Assembly: GCF_007990935.1 (NCBI RefSeq)
Contig: NZ_BJXJ01000025.1
Span: 1-64,000 of the forward strand
Reading direction: 5' to 3'
Source: Vibrio sagamiensis NBRC 104589
Lineage (GTDB): Bacteria > Pseudomonadota > Gammaproteobacteria > Enterobacterales > Vibrionaceae
DNA: 64,000 nt
Under the pieces are notes generated by a model. The model did not search any database and was not told the DNA's origin. It worked only from the letters and a program-made list of their open reading frames with translations. The stretch's first letter is position 1. Each line of letters starts with the position of its first letter. Of this stretch, positions 29,033 through 41,780 are shown in pieces. A program made the position numbers and the translations under genes.

Positions 29033-29087
29033 GTCCCTTCTCCTAACGATTGATGGGATAAATGTCACTTTTGTGGTTGAAAAACAA

Positions 29088-29129
29088 TATCACTAAGCAT
29101 AAAACGAAGAGTTTTACTCTTAGTGATAT
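29088..29129. terminator. long hairpin between acpS and barA
   Basis: ATATCACTAAG / CTTAGTGATAT (11 bp, perfect) encloses a second stem AAAAC / GTTTT. It lies between converging genes and is nearly symmetric, so it may act for both. The T-tracts are short. Confidence 0.6.
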
Positions 29130-29145
29130 TATCAGTAAACCTTAT

Positions 29146-29183
29146 GCAGCAAATCTTTATATACAAATATAAAGATTTGCTGC
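29146..29183. repeat. perfect 17-bp hairpin around the barA stop codon
   Basis: GCAGCAAATCTTTATAT (29146-29162) and ATATAAAGATTTGCTGC (29167-29183) are exact inverted copies with a 4-nt loop. The barA stop (29157-29159) is inside the left arm, so the last few codons and the stop are part of the hairpin. See findings. Confidence 0.85.
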
Positions 29184-31949
29184 GGTGACTACTTTTGTCA
29201 TTTCATCTTGAAGCTCGAACATTTCGGGTTCGATATCTTCCAACTGGGCTTTTGACCTTAATGCTCGTTCTAAAGTAGCGCATAATGCTTTTAGTCTAGG
29301 CACACCGCAATAAGAACAGCTACCATGTAGTTTATGTATCACCTGTAACAGCTGATCAGGTGAATAGGAATCTTGTTCGAGAGCTTGGGTTACAACCCTT
29401 TCTACTTCAGGAATAAAGTCGACCAACATTGCTAGCATTTCTCTGGCAAGATCTTCCTTGTTGGCGCTTTGTTTTAAAGCTGTTGGCCAATCGATAATGA
29501 CTTCTTGATGAGCACTTTTGTCAGTGTATAACTCTGGATCGACATTTTCTGATGTTACCGGAGATGTTGGTAAGTCTACAGAATTGGGTTTTTTACTCCA
29601 ATGCAACAGAGTGTGCTGAAGGATATGTTCCTCAATAGGTTTGGTTAGGTAATCATCCATTCCTAAATTGAGTAAGCGGTCTCGCTCGCCTGCCATAGCA
29701 TGAGCTGTCACAGCAATAACAGGGGTGTTATTATTAAGCGGCAGCTCTTTGATATGCTGACAAGCAGTGACACCATCCATTAATGGCATTTGTATGTCCA
29801 TAAATATCAGATCATATTTATTGAGTCTTGCTAAATTAACTGCTTGTTGGCCATTGGTGCAGGCTGTGACATTCTCAACATGCTCTTTTAGTAAAGCAGA
29901 TATTAACTTTAAATTGGCTTGATTATCGTCAACAGCAAGAACACTTAAAGACAAGCGTTTATTTTCAGTAATGTCGACAAGTTTTGGCATGATTTCAGGT
30001 AACTCTACATGTTCGATGATCAGACTTTGCAGTAGTCGACGCCTTGAAAGAGGTTTGGTTAAGCATTGAATCTGATAGTCGTGCATTACTCGATCAGCAA
30101 GTGCCAGCTCTGTACTTGGAGTCCCTAAAATAACACTTGGTGCTAGGCGCTTTGCATGTTCAACCCAAGTGTTTACGATATCTTGTTCGTAGTTCTTATT
30201 CGCAGCCAAGTTCAATAAGACATAATCATAGTGTTCTTGGTTTTCTGGTAAAGATGAGCGATATGTAATTATGATGCCCTCTTGACTTAAAATTTGTTGT
30301 GTGACGGAGGCCGCTTGCATATTGGGCTCAATTAGGAGTAATTGCTTACCAGCAAGCAGATCAAGATCGAGTAATTCACCCATTGGCATTTCGGTTGAAT
30401 CTAAGCGCAAAGTAAACCAGAATGTCGATCCTTGGTGTAAGCGACTGGTTAAGCTAATTTCGCCTCCCATTTGGCTGACCAGTTTTTGAGTAATGACAAG
30501 ACCGAGGCCAGTTCCGCCATAGCGACGAGAAATACTGGCATCGGCTTGGCTGAATGCTTGGAATAATTGTGCTTGCTGGCGTTCTGAGATACCTATGCCA
30601 GTATCCCTGACCATGAATTGTAACTCTACGGAATCGCTGGTTCGGGAGCGCATCTCAACACTGATATCAATATTGCCATATTCTGTAAACTTGATTGAGT
30701 TACCAACAAGGTTGGTGAGAATTTGTTGGATACGTACCGGGTCGCCGACTAAGCCGTGTGGGATCTTAGGGTCGATTTTAAGCGTAACTTCTAAACCCTT
30801 TTCATGGGCAGTTGTAGCTTGCAGATTGATGACTTCTTCTAAGTTTTCTCGGAATTCAAATGGGATGTTTTCTAGAGCTAATTTACCCGCTTCAAGTTTG
30901 GAAAAGTCTAGGATATCATTAATTATACTTAATAAGTTGTTGGCCGACTTTTCAATTGTTTGCAAATAATCTATTTGACTGCCTGATAAGTGTGTTTTAA
31001 GCATTTGGCGAGTAAAACCAATTACCCCATTCAGTGGGGTACGTAGTTCATGAGACATGTTGGCCAAAAACTCAGATTTAACACGGGCTGCTTCTTGTGC
31101 ACGTTTTTTGGCGATATCTAATTCGACGTTTTGTATTTCAAGCTGCTCGAGTGTTTCACGTAGATCAGATGTCGCTTGATCGATACTGTGTTGCATTTCA
31201 ACGTGATATTCAGAAAGAGATACAGCCATAGCATTAATACCATGTTTTAATTGAGCCAATTCTCCATGCATTTTCCCTTCAATTCGCACATCTAAGTGGC
31301 CGCGTCGGATACGGTCAACAACATTTTTCATGTGAGTAATGGGCTGGGTGACATCGTGGACTAATCGGGAAGCGAAGATGCTCGCTAGGCCTAAACCAAG
31401 CACTAAGACTAAGAAGGCTGAAAAAACTTCTTGATATTGCTGTAATCGCAGTGAGGAAAGATCCATTTCTACAGCCACATATCCCACCGCTTTTGTGCCC
31501 TGATTTTCGATGGCAAGTTCAGACAAGTAATGTCCTTCGGATAATATAGGAACACGTAGGATCAAGGTGTTGTCAAAAACTTCAGAATTGCCTAGTTGCG
31601 GGATTGGTTGATCTTTCGGAAACATTAATGTTTCAAAGTTAGGATGAAAATTTGACGTGACAAACAGTTCATGATTTTCACCAAAGACGGCGATACTTCT
31701 TACTAGATTGGAATTTTTTCGATGTGCATAGCTTATCAGGCGACGTACTGCTTCACGACTTTCTGCTAATAAGTGAGTTTCACTGGCGATTGCGAGGGGT
31801 TCAATAATACTATTACCAGTAGTGATAACTTGGGTTTCTAGGTCTTGGTAGCGGTTAAAAGAGAAAAAACTGCTTAATAATAAGCCAATAATCAGTGTTG
31901 GGGCGAGGGTTAAGGCAATTACACGTGCTCGTAAGCCATATCTGGTCAT
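29157..31949 (-). CDS. barA: hybrid sensor histidine kinase BarA (VarS)
   Basis: Inner-membrane sensor that feeds phosphate to UvrY/VarA, which drives the Csr small RNAs; in vibrios the pair is called VarS/VarA. The 930 residues follow E. coli BarA: two membrane segments (about 10-30 and 170-195) around a periplasmic domain, a HAMP region, the H-box NMSHELRTPLNG (His300), the ATP-binding GIGISERQQ and GTGLGLVITQ, a receiver domain (MDIQMPLMDG, Asp718) and a C-terminal HPt domain (HKLHGSC, His875). It is divergent from rlmD. The ending NLYICI lies in a perfect hairpin and may have been altered by it. Confidence 0.95.
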   Translation of the reverse strand: MTRYGLRARVIALTLAPTLIIGLLLSSFFSFNRYQDLETQVITTGNSIIEPLAIASETHLLAESREAVRRLISYAHRKNSNLVRSIAVFGENHELFVTSNFHPNFETLMFPKDQPIPQLGNSEVFDNTLILRVPILSEGHYLSELAIENQGTKAVGYVAVEMDLSSLRLQQYQEVFSAFLVLVLGLGLASIFASRLVHDVTQPITHMKNVVDRIRRGHLDVRIEGKMHGELAQLKHGINAMAVSLSEYHVEMQHSIDQATSDLRETLEQLEIQNVELDIAKKRAQEAARVKSEFLANMSHELRTPLNGVIGFTRQMLKTHLSGSQIDYLQTIEKSANNLLSIINDILDFSKLEAGKLALENIPFEFRENLEEVINLQATTAHEKGLEVTLKIDPKIPHGLVGDPVRIQQILTNLVGNSIKFTEYGNIDISVEMRSRTSDSVELQFMVRDTGIGISERQQAQLFQAFSQADASISRRYGGTGLGLVITQKLVSQMGGEISLTSRLHQGSTFWFTLRLDSTEMPMGELLDLDLLAGKQLLLIEPNMQAASVTQQILSQEGIIITYRSSLPENQEHYDYVLLNLAANKNYEQDIVNTWVEHAKRLAPSVILGTPSTELALADRVMHDYQIQCLTKPLSRRRLLQSLIIEHVELPEIMPKLVDITENKRLSLSVLAVDDNQANLKLISALLKEHVENVTACTNGQQAVNLARLNKYDLIFMDIQMPLMDGVTACQHIKELPLNNNTPVIAVTAHAMAGERDRLLNLGMDDYLTKPIEEHILQHTLLHWSKKPNSVDLPTSPVTSENVDPELYTDKSAHQEVIIDWPTALKQSANKEDLAREMLAMLVDFIPEVERVVTQALEQDSYSPDQLLQVIHKLHGSCSYCGVPRLKALCATLERALRSKAQLEDIEPEMFELQDEMTKVVTAANLYICI

Positions 31950-32139
31950 GTTATCTAATTACATCGAGGTCGGGATATGGGAAAATAACGCCTTAGTACT
32001 CAAGCTGACGATAAAGTCAGCGTAAAGGTGTGACGTTTCCGGATTTATCATAAGCATAATCAACTCACTCGAATCACACAACGACTGCGAGCAAGATTAG
32101 TGAGCAGAAAAGCAATTAGACAGAAATCAGGCACAAAGT

Positions 32140-33462
32140 ATGGCACGAATTTTTCAACCAAAAAAGAAAACACAATTGAATACTCGTCATCAAGCCGTTC
32201 AGGTTGAGCGTTTAGATCATCATGGTGCAGGGATCGCTTATCTCAATAAAAAACCATTATTCATTAATGGTGCATTACCGGGTGAAGAAGTGGTGGCTCA
32301 ACTGGTTGAAGAAAAAAGTAAATTTGCGCGTGGAAAACTGATTAAAGTGCTGACACCAAGCGAGGTGAGAGTCGAACCCTTTTGCCCGCATTATCGACAA
32401 TGTGGGGGCTGCGACCTTCAACATATGAATTACGTGCAGCAACTGACCTATAAACAACAGACATTGCGTCAATTAATGCAAAAGTTTGCTGGACGTGATA
32501 TTGAGCTCATGCCGCCTATTCTTGGACTAGAACGTGAATACCGTCGTCGTGCTCGGGTGAGTGTGTTTGTCGACAAAAAAACGCGCCAGCTTCATTTTGG
32601 CTTCCGTCAAAAACAAAGTAAGCACATCACTCAAATCACAAATTGTCCAGTACTTGCGCCTGAACTTAATCAATTATTACCCGAGATTTATGCACTGTTA
32701 AAGACCTCTAAAAAGCCGGAAAAATTGGGTCATGTTGAATTGGTATTAGGAGATAATGGTCCCTGTATTACGTTACGTCATATGGGCAAACTTTCTGCCA
32801 ATGAACAGGGCAAGCTCGTCGAGTTAGCCAAACGTCACCATGCGACTTTGTATTTGATGCCCGAGACTGATCAGCTGCTCCGAGTAGAAGGAGAGATGTC
32901 ATTCTATAAGGAAACCGGGGTTAAGGTACTGTTCGAACCAAACAACTTTATTCAGGTCAATCAAACCGTCAATCAGAAAATGGTTGAGCAAGCGATCGAC
33001 TGGCTAGACTTACAAGCGAACGAGCGAGTGTTGGATTTGTTTTGTGGTCTCGGTAACTTTAGCCTGCCTATCGCAAAACAGGTTATGTCGGTTGTTGGTG
33101 TTGAGGGTGTGCCGGAAATGGTGGTAAAAGCGGCGAACAATGCAACGCTAAATAACATTGATAATGCTCAGTTTTATCATGCTAATCTAGAGCAAGACTT
33201 TGCAGGACAAATTTGGTCTAAGGAGAAATTTGATAAAGTATTGCTCGATCCCGCCCGTGCCGGAGCAAGTGGGATCATTGATCAAATTTCCTCTCTTGGC
33301 GTACAGCGTATAGTTTATGTTTCCTGTAATCCTGCTACCCTAGCGAGAGACAGTCAAAGCTTATTAGAACAAGGCTATCAATTAACTCGATTAGGAATGT
33401 TGGATATGTTCCCTCATACTAGCCATCTTGAGTCGATGGCATTATTTGAAAAATCTTTATAA
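32140..33462 (+). CDS. rlmD: 23S rRNA (uracil-1939-C5)-methyltransferase RlmD
   Basis: SAM-dependent methyltransferase for U1939 of 23S rRNA. The 440 residues show an N-terminal TRAM domain, the [4Fe-4S] cysteines in [14 protein letters not shown] plus a later NCPVL, the SAM motif [13 protein letters not shown], and the catalytic [12 protein letters not shown]. The last residues [11 protein letters not shown] are typical of the family. The E. coli protein (RumA) has 433. It is divergent from barA and precedes relA, the conserved order. Confidence 0.96.
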   Translation: MARIFQPKKKTQLNTRHQAVQVERLDHHGAGIAYLNKKPLFINGALPGEEVVAQLVEEKSKFARGKLIKVLTPSEVRVEPFCPHYRQCGGCDLQHMNYVQQLTYKQQTLRQLMQKFAGRDIELMPPILGLEREYRRRARVSVFVDKKTRQLHFGFRQKQSKHITQITNCPVLAPELNQLLPEIYALLKTSKKPEKLGHVELVLGDNGPCITLRHMGKLSANEQGKLVELAKRHHATLYLMPETDQLLRVEGEMSFYKETGVKVLFEPNNFIQVNQTVNQKMVEQAIDWLDLQANERVLDLFCGLGNFSLPIAKQVMSVVGVEGVPEMVVKAANNATLNNIDNAQFYHANLEQDFAGQIWSKEKFDKVLLDPARAGASGIIDQISSLGVQRIVYVSCNPATLARDSQSLLEQGYQLTRLGMLDMFPHTSHLESMALFEKSL

Positions 33463-33470
33463 GTGAACCA

Positions 33471-33506
33471 TTAACCGAGCAATGTCATGAGCTATTGCTC
33501 GGTTAA
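33471..33506 (+). terminator. hairpin between rlmD and relA
   Basis: TTAACCGAGCAAT / ATTGCTCGGTTAA, 13 bp and perfect, with a 10-nt loop, starting 9 bp after rlmD. No T-tract follows, so termination would be weak or Rho-assisted. Confidence 0.5.
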
Positions 33507-33579
33507 GAGTGTTGAATTGAACTCACATGGGCGGTGTAGGTCCAACTAAACGAACAAATATAATAATTAGGATGATGAG

Positions 33580-35799
33580 ATGGTTGCGGTAAGAAGCGCG
33601 CATTTGAACCAAGATGAACAGTTTGAACTTGAAAGTTGGGTGGCTAGCTTAGGACAAGAAACAGCTATTTCTCAACGCTTAATAGACGTCTATCGTGATT
33701 GTCAGGCACTTCTTGCTGATCATGAGCAAGCAGAACTTCTGCTATGGCGTGGGCGCGAAATGATCGAGATCTTGCTGACGCTTTCTATGGATGAAGCCAC
33801 TTTAGTGGCAGCCCAACTGTTTCCTTTAGTTTCTAGCGGCGCTTTTGAACGAGAATTACTCGAAGAAAAGTACAGTAAAGAGATCATCAAATTGATTGAT
33901 GGCGTTGAAGAAATGGCGGCCATTGGACAATTGAACCTGACAATGGAAGGCAGTGCTGCATCTTCTCAAGTTGATAACGTACGTCGAATGCTATTGGCTA
34001 TGGTAGATGACTTTCGTTGCGTCGTGATCAAACTTGCCGAACGTATTTGTAATTTAATTGAAGTAAAAAAAGCGCCAGATGAAGTGCGCCGAGCTGCGGC
34101 CAAAGAGTGCGCCAATATTTATGCACCATTAGCAAACCGCTTAGGGATTGGCCAATTAAAGTGGGAAATTGAAGATTATGCCTTCCGTTACCAGCAGCCT
34201 GAAACCTACAAACAAATCGCAAAGCAATTGGCTGAACGTCGGATTGTGCGTGAGCAATACATTAAAGATTTTGTTGATGACTTAACTCAAGAGATGTGTG
34301 TCTCTGATATTTGTGCCGAGGTCAGTGGTCGACCTAAACATATTTATAGTATTTGGCGCAAAATGCAGAAGAAAAGTTTGGCGTTCGATGAGCTTTTTGA
34401 CGTTCGAGCGGTGCGTATTATCGCTGACAAGCTGCAAGATTGTTATGCCGCATTAGGACTTGTTCACACAAAATACAAGCATTTGCCTAATGAATTTGAC
34501 GATTATGTTGCTAACCCGAAGCCAAATGGTTATCAGTCGATTCATACCGTTATTCTGGGGCCTGAAGGCAAGACGATTGAAATTCAGATTCGCACTAAGG
34601 AAATGCACGAAGATTCCGAGCTTGGTGTGGCCGCGCACTGGAAATATAAAGAAGGTGCCAGCAGCCGTAGTGGTTATGATGAAAAAATCACTTGGCTACG
34701 TAAACTGCTTGATTGGCAAGAAGAAATGTCTGATTCAGGTGAAATGCTTGATGAACTTCGTAGTCAGGTATTCGACGATCGTGTCTATGCGTTTACCCCG
34801 AGAGGTGATGTCGTTGATTTACCTATGGGTGCTACGCCATTGGACTTTGCTTACCATATCCACTCAGAGGTTGGTCATCGCTGTATTGGTGCTAAGGTGG
34901 GTGGACGTATTGTTCCGTTTACTCATAAACTGCAAATGGGTGACCAGGTTGAGATTATTACCCAGAAAGAACCTAATCCTTCACGTGATTGGTTGAATCC
35001 TTCTCTAGGGTTTGTTACTTCTGGGCGAGCTCGAGCCAAAATCAATGCTTGGTTTAGAAAACAAAGCCGTGAAAAAAACTTAGAAGCAGGGCGTGAAATT
35101 TTAGAACACGAATTGGTTAAGATTGGTGCAACTTTAAAAGATGCAGATCAATACGCATTGAAACGTTTCAACATCAACACCAGTGATGAGCTTTATGTTG
35201 GCATCGGCAGTGGTGATTTACGTATTAATCAAATTATTAACCACATTAATGCTCTAGTTAATAAGCCCACAGCAGAAGAAGAAGATCAGCAGGCACTCGA
35301 AAAACTTCAAGAGGCTGAGAGTAGGGCACCAGCACAAAGTCGACCGAAAAAAGATGCGGTGGTTGTTGAGGGCGTTGACAATTTAATGACGCACCTGGCT
35401 CGTTGTTGTCAGCCAATCCCAGGCGATGAAATTTCAGGATACATTACCCAAGGTCGTGGGATCTCTGTTCACCGGAGTGATTGTGAGCAGTTAGAGGAAC
35501 TTCGTCACCATGCGCCAGAACGTATTATCGATACTGTCTGGGGGAGTGGTTTTGTTGGCTCTTACATTTTAACGGTTCGAGTTGAAGCAATGGAGCGTGG
35601 TGGACTACTCAAAGACATTACCACTTTACTCGCGAATGAAAAAATCAAAGTCACGAGCATGAAGAGTCGAGTTGACTATCGTCGTCAAATGTCGGTAATG
35701 GACTTTGATCTTGAAATGACTAACTTAGAAGTCTTTTCTCGTGTTTCTAAACGCGTAGAGCAAATAAAAGACGTTATCTCAGTCAAGCGACTAGGTTAA
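33580..35799 (+). CDS. relA: GTP pyrophosphokinase RelA (stringent response)
   Basis: Ribosome-associated synthetase making (p)ppGpp during amino-acid starvation. The 739 residues show a degenerate hydrolase domain (AAQLFPLVSSG stands where an HD pair would be, as in monofunctional RelA), the synthetase domain with NEFDDYVANPKPNGYQSIHT, a TGS domain (VYAFTPRGDVVDLP), the CCQPIPGDEI zinc-finger region, and a C-terminal ACT domain (VRVEAMERGGLLKDIT). E. coli RelA has 744. The ATG at 33580 gives MVAVRSAHL, the standard start. In E. coli the mazEF toxin genes follow; here they are absent and mazG comes next. Confidence 0.97.
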   Translation: MVAVRSAHLNQDEQFELESWVASLGQETAISQRLIDVYRDCQALLADHEQAELLLWRGREMIEILLTLSMDEATLVAAQLFPLVSSGAFERELLEEKYSKEIIKLIDGVEEMAAIGQLNLTMEGSAASSQVDNVRRMLLAMVDDFRCVVIKLAERICNLIEVKKAPDEVRRAAAKECANIYAPLANRLGIGQLKWEIEDYAFRYQQPETYKQIAKQLAERRIVREQYIKDFVDDLTQEMCVSDICAEVSGRPKHIYSIWRKMQKKSLAFDELFDVRAVRIIADKLQDCYAALGLVHTKYKHLPNEFDDYVANPKPNGYQSIHTVILGPEGKTIEIQIRTKEMHEDSELGVAAHWKYKEGASSRSGYDEKITWLRKLLDWQEEMSDSGEMLDELRSQVFDDRVYAFTPRGDVVDLPMGATPLDFAYHIHSEVGHRCIGAKVGGRIVPFTHKLQMGDQVEIITQKEPNPSRDWLNPSLGFVTSGRARAKINAWFRKQSREKNLEAGREILEHELVKIGATLKDADQYALKRFNINTSDELYVGIGSGDLRINQIINHINALVNKPTAEEEDQQALEKLQEAESRAPAQSRPKKDAVVVEGVDNLMTHLARCCQPIPGDEISGYITQGRGISVHRSDCEQLEELRHHAPERIIDTVWGSGFVGSYILTVRVEAMERGGLLKDITTLLANEKIKVTSMKSRVDYRRQMSVMDFDLEMTNLEVFSRVSKRVEQIKDVISVKRLG

Positions 35800-35851
35800 T
35801 GAGTGGCCAGCGAATAGAGCTGAAAACGAAGGCCTTAACAGAAAGTTAGAG

Positions 35852-35884
35852 AAGGTGAGTGCAGATGTCGCTCACCTTTTTATT
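35852..35884 (+). terminator. Rho-independent terminator after relA
   Basis: AAGGTGAG / CTCACCTT with an 11-nt loop and a tail of five T residues, about 50 bp after the relA stop. Confidence 0.8.
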
Positions 35885-36050
35885 TACAGAGCTTATCGCC
35901 ACTTACGTCGCCACTTGAGTACCAAGCTATGTTGTACATCAGGCCACTTTGTCCATTCGACCATTTTGAACATCAGGTAATGTTTTGGCGAGGCCTCCAA
36001 CCGTTTTGCGCGCCAAATAACATTTGTGTGCCGAATAAAAGGATAGAGAA

Positions 36051-36854
36051 ATGAAACATCCGATTGAAAAACTCGAAAGCATCATGACTCAGTTACGCAA
36101 TCCCGAGGTGGGTTGTCCTTGGGACATCAAGCAAAACTTCGACACAATAGTGCCGCATACCATTGAAGAAACCTATGAAGTTGTGGACGCGATTCAACAG
36201 AGAGATTGGCCCAATTTACAAGAAGAATTAGGTGACCTCCTTTTTCAAGTCATTTTTTACAGCCAGCTTGCTAAAGAGCAGGGGTTGTTTGATTTTTCTG
36301 ATGTGGTGGAAGGCATCAATGGCAAGCTGACCCGACGTCATCCTCATGTTTTTTCGGATGAGTCCTTGCAATCAGAAGACGAAATAAATGCACGCTGGGA
36401 GCAAGAAAAAGCAAAAGAAAAAGCACAATCAGGCAAAGTAGAAAAAAGTGTTCTAGACTCAATACCGAATTCACTTCCGGCACTTTCTCGGGCAACAAAA
36501 ATCCAGAAAAAATGTGCTCAGTACGGCTTTGATTGGGACACATTAGGGCCTGTTGTCGATAAGGTGAAGGAAGAGATAGATGAAGTCATGGAAGAAGTAT
36601 TGCAAGTGACACCTGATGAGGGCAAGGTTGAACTCGAACTTGGTGATTTGCTGTTTGCCACTGTGAATCTGGTTCGGCATTTAGGTAAAGACCCAGAGGT
36701 TGCACTTACAAAGGCCAATATTAAGTTCACCAAGCGTTTTAATGGAGTGGAAACTAAAGTTGCACAGCACGGAAAAGGCTTAGCAGACTTTACTCTAGAT
36801 GAACTTGATGTGTTTTGGGATCAAGTTAAACAAGAAGAGCGTGTAAAATCATAG
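36051..36854 (+). CDS. mazG: nucleoside triphosphate pyrophosphohydrolase MazG
   Basis: Hydrolyses nucleoside triphosphates to monophosphates; in E. coli it lowers ppGpp effects and removes aberrant dNTPs. The 267 residues hold two MazG domains. The first shows [12 protein letters not shown], the metal-binding [10 protein letters not shown] and [16 protein letters not shown]; the second shows [13 protein letters not shown] and [16 protein letters not shown]. The E. coli protein has 263. It follows relA by 250 bp and precedes pyrG, the conserved setting. Confidence 0.96.
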   Translation: MKHPIEKLESIMTQLRNPEVGCPWDIKQNFDTIVPHTIEETYEVVDAIQQRDWPNLQEELGDLLFQVIFYSQLAKEQGLFDFSDVVEGINGKLTRRHPHVFSDESLQSEDEINARWEQEKAKEKAQSGKVEKSVLDSIPNSLPALSRATKIQKKCAQYGFDWDTLGPVVDKVKEEIDEVMEEVLQVTPDEGKVELELGDLLFATVNLVRHLGKDPEVALTKANIKFTKRFNGVETKVAQHGKGLADFTLDELDVFWDQVKQEERVKS

Positions 36855-36870
36855 GCAAACGCGACTTTGA

Positions 36871-40017
<3,147 letters not shown>

Positions 40018-40056
40018 TTCTCCATTGAATTAACGGCTTAACTTAAAGTTTTAAAG

Positions 40057-40085
40057 AAGCGCCTCGCACTTGCGAGGCGCTTTAA
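40057..40085 (+). terminator. Rho-independent terminator after eno
   Basis: AGCGCCTCGCA / TGCGAGGCGCT with a 2-4-nt loop and a short T-rich tail, 40 bp after the eno stop. It separates pyrG-eno from ftsB-ispD-ispF. Confidence 0.82.
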
Positions 40086-40258
40086 TTTATAAAGGATAAG
40101 TTAAAGTTTGCATTCATTTTACCTTTGTTGTTGAATTTTTTGATTTTTTATCAAATTAAGTTCTGCAGACCTCGTTTCCCCCTAGAGGCAAACGTGCATT
40201 TATGCTATATATGTCAACTTATCTATCCCCCTTCTTGGTACAGAATGTTAGCAATGAT

Positions 40259-40540
40259 ATGCGAATTTTTGTCTTAGCCCTCTTACTACTGTTTGCTTGG
40301 CTTCAATACACCTTATGGTTTGGTAAAAATGGTGTGTCTGACTACTATGCAGTAAAAGATGAAATTGAAGTTCAGCAACAAGTAAATAGCAAATTGCAAT
40401 CTCGCAACAATGAAATGTTTGCGGAAATCGATGATTTACGTCAAGGTCTGGATGCTATTGAAGAGCGTGCGCGTCACGAACTTGGATTAGTCAAAGATGA
40501 AGAAACGTTTTACCGAATCGTTGGAGAGGAGTCACATTAA
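40259..40540 (+). CDS. ftsB: cell division protein FtsB
   Basis: Small bitopic inner-membrane protein of the FtsQLB complex, required for septum synthesis. One membrane segment ([18 protein letters not shown], residues 3-20) leads into a periplasmic coiled coil (about 30-70), then the conserved ALEERAR-like [10 protein letters not shown] and ETFYRIV. Of the possible starts, ATG at 40259 (93 residues, MRIFVLALL) is preferred because it matches the E. coli protein start. Upstream in-frame ATGs would add a 19-residue leader without homology. It is followed directly by ispD. Confidence 0.93.
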   Translation: MRIFVLALLLLFAWLQYTLWFGKNGVSDYYAVKDEIEVQQQVNSKLQSRNNEMFAEIDDLRQGLDAIEERARHELGLVKDEETFYRIVGEESH

Positions 40541-41248
40541 ATGTTAAAGCCTAACGAGTCGTTTATTGCTATTGTTCCAGCTGCTGGAGTTGGCAGTCGT
40601 ATGAAGGCAGACCGACCTAAGCAATATTTATCGATTGGTGGCAAAACGATTCTTGAACATACGGTAGAGAAGTTGCTTAGATATCCCAGAATCTCTAAGG
40701 TTGTTATTGCAGTAACGGAAGGAGACCCCTATTTTTCTGAACTGGCTATTGCTCAGCACCCTGATGTTATTCGTGTCGCTGGTGGCAAAGAAAGAGCAGA
40801 CTCCGTCTTATCAGGGCTAAAATATATAAATCGGCACTTTGATAGTGAATGGGCTCTTGTCCATGATGCTGCACGCCCTTGTCTACTTGCCGCAGATCTT
40901 GATCGCTTAATCGACTCATGCCTTTCACAGCAGTGGGGAGGGCTACTCGCTTCGCCTGTGCGGGATACGATGAAACGTTCTAATTCACAGCAACAGATCG
41001 ATCATACCGTGGATAGACAGTTTTTATGGCACGCTTTAACGCCGCAAATGTTTAAAACTCAGAGCCTAACAGAAGCATTAAATGATGCCTTGAACCACAA
41101 TGTTGCCATCACCGATGAAGCATCAGCATTGGAATATGCAGGAAAACAAGTGGCGTTAGTTCAAGGCAGTGCCAGTAATATAAAAATTACTCAACCTGAA
41201 GATCTGCTTTTAGCTGAATTTTATCTTAGTCTTGAGTGCAGTGAGTAA
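40541..41248 (+). CDS. ispD: 2-C-methyl-D-erythritol 4-phosphate cytidylyltransferase
   Basis: Third enzyme of the methylerythritol-phosphate route to isoprenoids; joins methylerythritol phosphate with CTP. The 235 residues show the nucleotide-binding VPAAGVGSRMKADRPKQYL, the VHDAARPC block, and ITDEASALEY, all typical of IspD. It begins immediately after the ftsB stop (0-bp gap) and precedes ispF by 13 bp, the usual vibrio/enterobacterial arrangement. Confidence 0.97.
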   Translation: MLKPNESFIAIVPAAGVGSRMKADRPKQYLSIGGKTILEHTVEKLLRYPRISKVVIAVTEGDPYFSELAIAQHPDVIRVAGGKERADSVLSGLKYINRHFDSEWALVHDAARPCLLAADLDRLIDSCLSQQWGGLLASPVRDTMKRSNSQQQIDHTVDRQFLWHALTPQMFKTQSLTEALNDALNHNVAITDEASALEYAGKQVALVQGSASNIKITQPEDLLLAEFYLSLECSE

Positions 41249-41261
41249 ATAAGGATACAAA

Positions 41262-41738
41262 ATGATTCGAATTGGTCATGGCTTTGATGTGCATAAATTT
41301 GGTGGTGAAGGCCCAGTTATCATTGGTGGAGTTGCGATCCCTTACCAGCAAGGTTTGATTGCGCATTCTGACGGCGATGTGGCGCTGCATGCCCTTGCTG
41401 ATGCGTTACTCGGTGCGATTGCTGCAGGCGATATTGGTAAGCACTTTCCTGATACGGATGAAAAATGGAAAGGGGCAGACAGCCGCGAGTTACTCAAAGA
41501 TGTTTATCGCCGAGTACAAGAAGAGGGTTATCGCCTAGGTAATGCCGATATTACTATCATTGCACAGGCACCAAAGATGGCCCCCTATATTGATGCGATG
41601 TGTGCGGCAATTGCTGAAGATTTAGCAACCGACATCTGCAACATTAATGTAAAAGCAACGACGACAGAACGTCTTGGCTTTACAGGACGCAAAGAAGGCA
41701 TTGCAACGGAAGCCGTTGTTCTTCTGTTCAAACAATAA
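41262..41738 (+). CDS. ispF: 2-C-methyl-D-erythritol 2,4-cyclodiphosphate synthase
   Basis: Fifth enzyme of the methylerythritol-phosphate pathway; forms a trimeric cytosolic enzyme with a zinc site. The 158 residues start [13 protein letters not shown] (metal-binding Asp/His), then [19 protein letters not shown], and end with the family block [19 protein letters not shown]. The length matches E. coli IspF (159). It follows ispD and precedes truD by about 40 bp. Confidence 0.98.
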   Translation: MIRIGHGFDVHKFGGEGPVIIGGVAIPYQQGLIAHSDGDVALHALADALLGAIAAGDIGKHFPDTDEKWKGADSRELLKDVYRRVQEEGYRLGNADITIIAQAPKMAPYIDAMCAAIAEDLATDICNINVKATTTERLGFTGRKEGIATEAVVLLFKQ

Positions 41739-41780
41739 CAAGTAATGTGCTTCCCTAAGCGGCAGCAGCGGAAAATAGAC

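Noticed and set aside
35800..36050. mazEF toxin-antitoxin genes between relA and mazG
   Set aside because: No reading frame of suitable length or sequence lies in this gap.
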